Below are positions 5,499 through 10,455 of a stretch of 10,455 bases of DNA, in pieces. This DNA comes from Candidatus Dormiibacterota bacterium. GTDB lineage: Bacteria; Chloroflexota; Dormibacteria; Aeolococcales; Aeolococcaceae. Under the pieces are notes generated by a model that saw only the letters and a program-made list of their open reading frames with translations, searched no databases and was not told the DNA's origin. A program made the translations under genes and the position numbers. Within the stretch, counting starts at the first letter, position 1; every line of letters starts with the position of its first letter. The DNA lies in assembly GCA_003136295.1 (NCBI GenBank), contig PLDZ01000170.1, positions 3,108 to 13,562 of the forward strand, read 5' to 3'.

Positions 5499-6354
5499 CA
5501 CACCCACCGTCGGCGACGTGCGCGCACTGGAGCGCTACTGCGAGGACATGGCCCGGCGCGAGGCGGCCAACTTCTACTGGGGATTCATCGCGTTGCCACG
5601 CCGGCAGCGCACCTCGATCTATGCGCTCTACGACTTTGCGCGGCAGGTGGACGACGATGCTGATCTCGACGGCCGCGCCTCGCGCGACGAACGACTCGAG
5701 CACCATCGACAACGGCTTCGCCACACCCGCCCCGGTGACAGCACCGACCCGATCATGGGATTGCTCGCGATCGCGATGCGGCGTCACGCAATTCCGATGG
5801 CCGAGCTGGACATGCTCATCGACGGCGTGGCGATGGACCTGTCGACCACGCGCTATCAGACGTGGGACGAGTTGCGCGCGTATGCCAACCTGGTTGCGTC
5901 GGTCGTCGGGCGGATGTGCGTGCGCATCTTCGGCTTTCGCGATCCGGTCGCGCTGGAACGCGCCGATGAGCTGGGAGTCGCGCTGCAGCTGATCAATATC
6001 CTGCGCGATGTGCAGGAGGACGCTGCGCGCGGGCGCATCTACCTGCCTTTGTGTGAGCTGGCGGAGTTCGGCATCACCGAAAGCCATATCCTCGAAGGCA
6101 GCGTCGCGCCAGGCTGGCACGCCTTCATGGCGATGCAGATCGCCCGCGCGCGAGCGCTGCACGCATCCGGCATCCGTGTGACGGAGTCGATCCCCAAGCA
6201 ACCGGCGGTGTGCGTGCGCACCATGGCGGGAATCTACCTGGGGATTCTCGATCGGATCGAAGCGGCACCGGAGCTGCCGCTGCGCGGCCGTGCGCGCATC
6301 TCGAAGGCGGCCAAGCTGGGTGTCATGGCCCGCTCATGGCTGGCGGCGGTATGA
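5491..6354 (+). CDS. hpnD: HpnD, presqualene diphosphate synthase
   Basis: A 287-residue squalene/phytoene synthase-fold enzyme. HpnD condenses two FPP molecules to presqualene diphosphate, the substrate for HpnC. Motifs are NFYWGFIALPRRQR (27-40), YALYDFARQVDDDAD with the first Asp-rich motif (54-58), YANLVASVVGRM (131-142) and the second motif in QLINILRDVQEDAARGRIYLP (D173/D177). ATG 5491 is chosen because it gives the usual family N-terminus and an 8-base overlap with hpnC (ATGCTTGA). An in-frame GTG at 5482 is possible, and longer extensions would run deep into hpnC. The upstream GGCGGGTGA is a poor ribosome binding site, consistent with coupling. It ends in an ATGA overlap with hpnE. 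Confidence 0.95.
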   Translation: MLDTPTVGDVRALERYCEDMARREAANFYWGFIALPRRQRTSIYALYDFARQVDDDADLDGRASRDERLEHHRQRLRHTRPGDSTDPIMGLLAIAMRRHAIPMAELDMLIDGVAMDLSTTRYQTWDELRAYANLVASVVGRMCVRIFGFRDPVALERADELGVALQLINILRDVQEDAARGRIYLPLCELAEFGITESHILEGSVAPGWHAFMAMQIARARALHASGIRVTESIPKQPAVCVRTMAGIYLGILDRIEAAPELPLRGRARISKAAKLGVMARSWLAAV

Positions 6355-7688
6355 CGCGGCAGCCGCGTGTTGCCGTCGTCGGTGCGGGCCTCGCGGGCCT
6401 CACGGCTGGGCTCGCACTCGCCAAACGTGGCTGGCGTGTCGACTTGTACGAACGTTCCCGTCTGCTCGGCGGCAAGGCGACCTCGTTCGAGGTGGACGGC
6501 CACGAGGTCGACTGCGGGCAGCACGTGGTCCTCGCGTGCTGCACGGCCACACTCGACCTCATCGAGGAGCTCGGCCTCAGTGATTCGCTGTACATACAGC
6601 CGCGGTTCGAGGTCACCGTCCTTTCCCGCCGGCGCCCGCCGGCGCATCTGCGCGCGTCAGCGCTGCCGGCACCACTTCACCTCATGGCGGGGTTCGCACA
6701 CTATCCGCACCTCTCGACGCTCGACCGCATCCAGGTTGGGAGCGCACTCGTCGCCGCGCGCGGTGACCGCACGCCGAAGGGCGATATGGCCGCGTGGTTG
6801 CGCCGGCATCACCAGAGCACGCGGGCCCTGCGCGCGTTCTGGGAGCCCTTCCTGGTGCCCGCCCTGAACGCGCCGCTCGATCGCGTGTCCGCGGAGATGG
6901 GGTTGTTCGTCATCAGGACCGCGTTTCTCGGTGATCGCGACGCAGCGCGGATCGCGTATCTCACCGTGCCGCTGGCGCGCCTCGCGGAGGCGGCGGCCGC
7001 CCGTCTCGACGGTGTGCATCTCCGTCAGGCAGTGGTGGGCCTCCACCGGCAGGGCGACCGTGTCACCGGCGTGAAGTTGAGCGGCGGCGCCGGTGCGGCG
7101 TGCGACGCGTGCGTGATCGCAGTCCCACCCACGCGTTTGAGCGCGATTCTCGAGGACGCGCCGGCGTCCGGGTTCGACGGGCTGGGCGCCTTTGCGGCCA
7201 TGCCGATCGTCGACGTGCATCTCTGGTACGACCGTCCGGTGCTGGGATGCGACTTCGCGGCACTGCTCAACTCGCCAGTGCAGTGGGTGTTCGAGAAATC
7301 ACCCGGCTACGTGTGCTGCAGCCTGAGTGCGGCCGATGACCTCGTGCAACGCCCGGAGCGAGAGCTCGTCGAGCTCGCCCGCAGTGAGCTCGCCTCGGTG
7401 CTGCCGCAGGCGGCTCGCGCGCGGTTGCTGCGCGGTGCGGCGACGCGCGACCCGGACGCCACGTTCATCCCGGCACCGGGCGTGCACCGACCCGGCGCGA
7501 CGACCGCGCTCCCCAACCTCGTCATCGCTGGTGCGTGGACCGACACCGGCTGGCCTGCGACGATCGAGTCGGCGGTGCGCAGCGGACAGACGGCGGCGCT
7601 GACGCTGTTCAGCAAGATCGCCGGATGGTCGTCCGCAAAGGGTGGACGCTCGGGGGATGCGGCGCTGGAGGTGGCCCGTGCCGTCTGA
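6351..7688 (+). CDS. hpnE: HpnE, FAD-dependent hydroxysqualene dehydroxylase
   Basis: A 445-residue flavin amine-oxidase/phytoene-desaturase-type protein. HpnE reduces hydroxysqualene to squalene, closing the HpnCDE route. The N-terminus carries the dinucleotide-binding motif VVGAGLAGL (GxGxxG, 11-16), followed by E34 for the FAD ribose and RLLGGKATSF. The C-terminus has GAWTDTGWPATIESAVRSG starting at residue 394, characteristic of HpnE. ATG 6351 overlaps the hpnD stop as ATGA, and upstream in-frame starts would lie within hpnD. Residues after about 425 are low-complexity and not conserved-looking. The final 11 bases overlap shc, and the shc ribosome binding site lies inside the hpnE coding region. 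Confidence 0.95.
   Translation: MTRQPRVAVVGAGLAGLTAGLALAKRGWRVDLYERSRLLGGKATSFEVDGHEVDCGQHVVLACCTATLDLIEELGLSDSLYIQPRFEVTVLSRRRPPAHLRASALPAPLHLMAGFAHYPHLSTLDRIQVGSALVAARGDRTPKGDMAAWLRRHHQSTRALRAFWEPFLVPALNAPLDRVSAEMGLFVIRTAFLGDRDAARIAYLTVPLARLAEAAAARLDGVHLRQAVVGLHRQGDRVTGVKLSGGAGAACDACVIAVPPTRLSAILEDAPASGFDGLGAFAAMPIVDVHLWYDRPVLGCDFAALLNSPVQWVFEKSPGYVCCSLSAADDLVQRPERELVELARSELASVLPQAARARLLRGAATRDPDATFIPAPGVHRPGATTALPNLVIAGAWTDTGWPATIESAVRSGQTAALTLFSKIAGWSSAKGGRSGDAALEVARAV
7667..7674 (+). promoter_or_regulatory. Ribosome binding site of shc, inside hpnE
   Basis: GGAGGTGG within the last codons of hpnE, with six bases between GGAGG and the GTG at 7678. It is one of the few strong Shine-Dalgarno sequences in the operon. 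It decides the shc start in favour of GTG 7678 over GTG 7642 or ATG 7657. Confidence 0.7.
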
Positions 7689-9552
7689 GGCGCTGCGCTC
7701 CGCCGTTGACTGGCTCCTCGAGCATCAGGACGCATCGGGGTGGTGGAGCGGCGAGCTCGAGACCAACGTGACCATGACGGCCGAGCACGTGCTGCTGCTG
7801 CGTTTTCTCGGCGTCTCGCACGACGATATTCGTGACGGAGCCATCCGTCATATTCTTGGCGCGCAACGCGAGGACGGCACCTGGGCGCTCTACCACAACG
7901 GCCCGGGCGACCTCAGCACGACCATCGAGGCCTACGTAGCGCTTCGCGTCCTGGGGGTCGACGCCACGCATCCGCCGTTGCGCAGGGCGCTGCGCACGAT
8001 TCTCGACCAGGGTGGACTCGTCGAAGCGCGCGTGTTCACCAAGATCTGGCTCGCGCTGTTCGGCGTCTATCCGTGGGACGGCGTGCCGAGCATGCCACCG
8101 GAGCTGGTGCGACTCCCACCGTGGGCGCCGCTCAACCTGTACGACTTCGCGTGCTGGGCGCGGGGCACGATCGCGCCACTGCTCATCGTCATCTCACACC
8201 GACCGATTCGCGACCTCGGCGTCAGTGTCGACGAGGTGATCGTCCCCGGAAGCGAGCGTCGGATGCATCGCGTGCCGGGATCGGGTGCGTTCCTGTGGCT
8301 TGATCACGCGCTGAAGCTGTACGACCGTCTTCCTCGCCAACCGGGGCGCGCCGGGTCGCGTGCCAAGCTCGTCGAGTGGATCACCGAACGGCAGGAGGCC
8401 GACGGTGGCTGGGGCGGCATTCAGCCCCCGTGGGTGTACTCGCTGATTGCACTGAACCTCGAGGGAATGCCCGTCGAACACCCCGCCATGCGCCGCGGGC
8501 TCGAGGGATTCGGCCGATTCGCCATCAACGACGAGAATGGGTGGCGGCTGCAGGCATGCATGTCGCCGGTGTGGGATACGGCGTGGGCACTTCTTGCGCT
8601 GCGCAAGGCCGGAATCCCTCGCGATCATGTGGCACTGCGCCGCGCGGTGGACTGGCTGCTCGCCGAGCAGATCTCGGGCGGGGGCGACTGGCAGGTCAAG
8701 GTACCGCTCGAGGGATGCGGGGGCTGGGCATTCGAGTTCGACAACGACATCTATCCCGACATCGACGACACCGCAGTCGTGGTCCTCGCGCTGCTCGAGT
8801 CGGGGGATCCGGAGCTGATCTCGAAGCCGGTTGCCGAGGCCGTGCGGTGGTGCAGAGCCATGCGATCGAGCAACGGTGCATGGGCGGCATTCGACAAGGA
8901 CAACACGCGCGCAGTCGTGTACAAACTCCCCTTCGCCGACTTCGGCGCCATGCTCGACCCGCCCTCCGAGGATGTGACCGCACACGTCATCGAGATGCTG
9001 GCGGCAGTGGGTGCTGGCCCTGATGACGGCGAAATCCCGCAGGCGCTGGCGTATCTGCGCGCCGCGCAGCGTCCGTGGGGATCGTGGTACGGCAGGTGGG
9101 GCGTGAACCACATCTACGGCACCTGGTGCGTGGTCAGCGCGCTGGTCGCGCTGCACACGGGCAATGACATGGTCAGCGCCGCGGCGGCATGGATGCGCAG
9201 CGTGCAGAACTCTGACGGTGGCTGGGGTGAAACGTGCCACTCGTACGTCGATGAGTCGTTCGCCGGTGTTGGCACGAGCACGCCGTCGCAGACAGCCTGG
9301 GCGATGCTCACCCTGCAGCTCGCAGGAATCGGAGACGACCCCGCATGCGCGCGCGGCCGGACGTTCCTGCTGGAGCGCCAGCGCAACGGCACGTGGGACG
9401 AGCCCGAGCACACCGGCACCGGATTCCCCGGCGACTTCTACATCAATTACCACCTGTACCGGCACGTCTTTCCAACCCTCGCGCTCGCCGGCGGTGAGTC
9501 GACCGAGAGCGGACAGCGTGCCGTCGAGCGCGAGCTCGTCGCCCCCCGATAA
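7678..9552 (+). CDS. shc: Squalene-hopene cyclase
   Basis: A 624-residue class II terpene cyclase, close to the usual 620-680. It folds squalene into hopene (and diplopterol) as a monotopic membrane enzyme. The catalytic DxDD motif is DIDD (361-364) in YPDIDDTAVVVLALLE, and His436 in SEDVTAHVIEM fits the His that pairs with the acid in Alicyclobacillus enzyme. Repeated QW motifs are visible: QREDGTW (63-69), QEADGGWGG (239-247), QRPWGSWYGRWG (464-475), QNSDGGWGE (510-518) and QRNGTW (568-573). The C-terminus has the expected GTGFPGDFYINYHLYRHVFP. GTG 7678 is chosen from its strong GGAGG and the family N-terminus. It overlaps hpnE by 11 bases. This gene is also called hpnF. Confidence 0.97.
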   Translation: MPSEALRSAVDWLLEHQDASGWWSGELETNVTMTAEHVLLLRFLGVSHDDIRDGAIRHILGAQREDGTWALYHNGPGDLSTTIEAYVALRVLGVDATHPPLRRALRTILDQGGLVEARVFTKIWLALFGVYPWDGVPSMPPELVRLPPWAPLNLYDFACWARGTIAPLLIVISHRPIRDLGVSVDEVIVPGSERRMHRVPGSGAFLWLDHALKLYDRLPRQPGRAGSRAKLVEWITERQEADGGWGGIQPPWVYSLIALNLEGMPVEHPAMRRGLEGFGRFAINDENGWRLQACMSPVWDTAWALLALRKAGIPRDHVALRRAVDWLLAEQISGGGDWQVKVPLEGCGGWAFEFDNDIYPDIDDTAVVVLALLESGDPELISKPVAEAVRWCRAMRSSNGAWAAFDKDNTRAVVYKLPFADFGAMLDPPSEDVTAHVIEMLAAVGAGPDDGEIPQALAYLRAAQRPWGSWYGRWGVNHIYGTWCVVSALVALHTGNDMVSAAAAWMRSVQNSDGGWGETCHSYVDESFAGVGTSTPSQTAWAMLTLQLAGIGDDPACARGRTFLLERQRNGTWDEPEHTGTGFPGDFYINYHLYRHVFPTLALAGGESTESGQRAVERELVAPR

Positions 9553-9565
9553 GTTCAAGAGCAAT

Positions 9566-9571
9566 AAGGAG
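9566..9571 (+). promoter_or_regulatory. Ribosome binding site of hpnH
   Basis: AAGGAG with six bases (ATAGCC) before the ATG at 9578, in the 25-bp gap after the shc stop. This is the first junction in the operon without overlapping coding sequence, so hpnH can initiate independently of upstream translation. Confidence 0.75.
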
Positions 9572-9577
9572 ATAGCC

Positions 9578-10455
9578 ATGGCTGTGCCACTGCGACAGGC
9601 GATGCGAGTTGGAGCCTACGTGGCGCGGCAACGGCTGCGCCGCAACGAGAAGTTCGCGCTCGTCCTCCAGCTCGAACCACTGTATCAATGCAACCTGGCG
9701 TGCGCCGGGTGCGGAAAGATCCAGCACGAGGACGCGATCCTGCAGCGCCGGCTCTCGGTGCAGCAGTGCATCGACGCCGCCGAGGAGTGCGAGGCGCCGA
9801 TGGTGTCGATTGCCGGCGGTGAGCCCTTGGTGCACAAGGAGATCGACCAGATCGTCGCCGCCCTGGTCGCACGCAAGCGCTACGTGTATCTCTGCACCAA
9901 CGCGCTCCTGCTCGAGAAGAAGCTGCATCTCTTCACACCCTCGCCGTATTTCTCGTTCTCGATCCACATCGACGGCCTGCGTGAGCGCCACGACGAGTCG
10001 GTCTGCAGGACCGGCGTGTTCGATAAGGCCGTCGCCGCCATCGCGGCAGCCAAGGCACGCGGTTTCCGGGTCACCACCAACACAACGTTCTTCGACCAGG
10101 ACGACGCGCGCTCGATTCGCGGCGTGCTCGACTTCCTCAATGACGAGGTGCAGGTCGACAGCATGCAGATATCGCCCGGGTACGCGTACGAGAAAGCGCC
10201 CGACCAGGACCACTGGCTGAACGTCGAACGCACCCACGCGATCTTCCGCGACGCGTTCGCCGACGGACGCCGGAAGAAGTGGCGGCTCAACCACTCCCCG
10301 CTCTTCCTCGACTTTCTCGAGGGCAAGGTCGACTTCAACTGCACCGCCTGGGGCATCCCCAGCTACTCGGTGCTCGGCTGGCAACGTCCGTGCTACCTCA
10401 TGTCGGACGGCTACGCGTCGTCGTACCACGAGCTGCTCGAGACCACCGAGTGGGA
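9578..10455 (+). CDS. hpnH: HpnH, radical SAM adenosylhopane synthase (cut by window end)
   Basis: The first 292 codons of HpnH; the frame is open to the window end, so the C-terminus is missing. HpnH adds the 5'-deoxyadenosyl radical to diploptene to give adenosylhopane, the precursor of C35 hopanoids. The 4Fe-4S motif is CNLACAGC (C38, C42, C45), followed by the SAM-binding AGGEP (79-83) and SIHIDGLRERHD. Cys106 in YLCTN sits at the position reported for the Zymomonas enzyme as the residue that quenches the product radical and sets C22 stereochemistry. C-terminal cysteines at 255 and 272 lie in the conserved CTAWGIPSYSVLGWQRPC block. The start follows a strong AAGGAG. More extended-hopanoid genes (hpnG and others) may follow beyond the window. 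Confidence 0.95.
   Translation, partial: MAVPLRQAMRVGAYVARQRLRRNEKFALVLQLEPLYQCNLACAGCGKIQHEDAILQRRLSVQQCIDAAEECEAPMVSIAGGEPLVHKEIDQIVAALVARKRYVYLCTNALLLEKKLHLFTPSPYFSFSIHIDGLRERHDESVCRTGVFDKAVAAIAAAKARGFRVTTNTTFFDQDDARSIRGVLDFLNDEVQVDSMQISPGYAYEKAPDQDHWLNVERTHAIFRDAFADGRRKKWRLNHSPLFLDFLEGKVDFNCTAWGIPSYSVLGWQRPCYLMSDGYASSYHELLETTEW

Noticed and set aside
3321..5507. A 728-codon open frame on the minus strand opposite the prenyl synthase, the fni remnant and hpnC
   Set aside because: It is antisense to genes with clear family motifs, its translation is Arg/Ala/Gln-rich with no recognisable domain, and long antisense frames are expected where codon third positions are strongly GC.
6210..6350. 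Longer start for hpnE at 6210
   Set aside because: The FAD motif normally begins within the first 10 or so residues. The extension lies in hpnD and ATG 6351 forms an ATGA overlap.
8194..10429. Two long minus-strand open frames opposite shc and hpnH (461 and 328 codons)
   Set aside because: Both are mirror images of strongly supported plus-strand genes and show no domain or motif of their own.
1..10455. Mobile elements, CRISPR arrays, tRNA or rRNA genes, or a novel defence system
   Set aside because: I saw no transposase-like ORF, no repeat-spacer pattern, no tRNA-like cloverleaf and no nuclease or toxin gene. Nearly every base is accounted for by thiamine, signalling or hopanoid genes.

Overview
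This GC-rich window is almost entirely coding and has two halves. The left half (about 1-3261) holds a divergent pair of signalling genes with thiamine genes beside it. On the minus strand, an OmpR/PhoB-type response regulator is followed by thiO, thiS and the first 24 codons of thiG, tightly packed. On the plus strand, starting about 60 bp from the regulator, is a PhoR-like histidine kinase with a PAS-like N-terminus and no membrane segment. Both start codons in the divergent gap lie 6-8 nt behind a TANNNT -10 hexamer, so both genes look leaderless.

The right half (3357 to the window end) is a hopanoid biosynthesis operon on the plus strand. Its order is polyprenyl diphosphate synthase, a small remnant ORF, hpnC, hpnD, hpnE, shc (hpnF), hpnH (cut by the window end). 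The logic is complete: the prenyl synthase makes FPP, HpnD condenses it to presqualene diphosphate, HpnC converts that to hydroxysqualene, HpnE reduces it to squalene, squalene-hopene cyclase makes hopene, and HpnH adds adenosine, the first step towards C35 extended hopanoids. All junctions from the synthase through shc are overlaps, which suggests translational coupling. Only shc, hpnH and, less well spaced, the first gene have a clear Shine-Dalgarno sequence.

The most interesting element lies between the prenyl synthase and hpnC. A 79-codon ORF there reads as the extreme N-terminus of type 2 isopentenyl-diphosphate isomerase (Fni/IDI-2) joined in frame to that enzyme's extreme C-terminus, with the whole FMN-binding barrel missing. 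It looks like an in-frame internal deletion of an fni gene. The reading frame and the stop/start overlap with hpnC are kept, so the scar may persist because hpnC translation depends on it.

The organism is a high-GC bacterium. Leaderless starts, the PhoR/RegX3-like proteins and an hpn cluster containing a prenyl synthase would fit a Terrabacteria lineage (Actinobacteria, Chloroflexota, Dormibacterota or similar). That placement is inference from gene style, not a phylogenetic result. I see no mobile element, CRISPR array, tRNA or rRNA.
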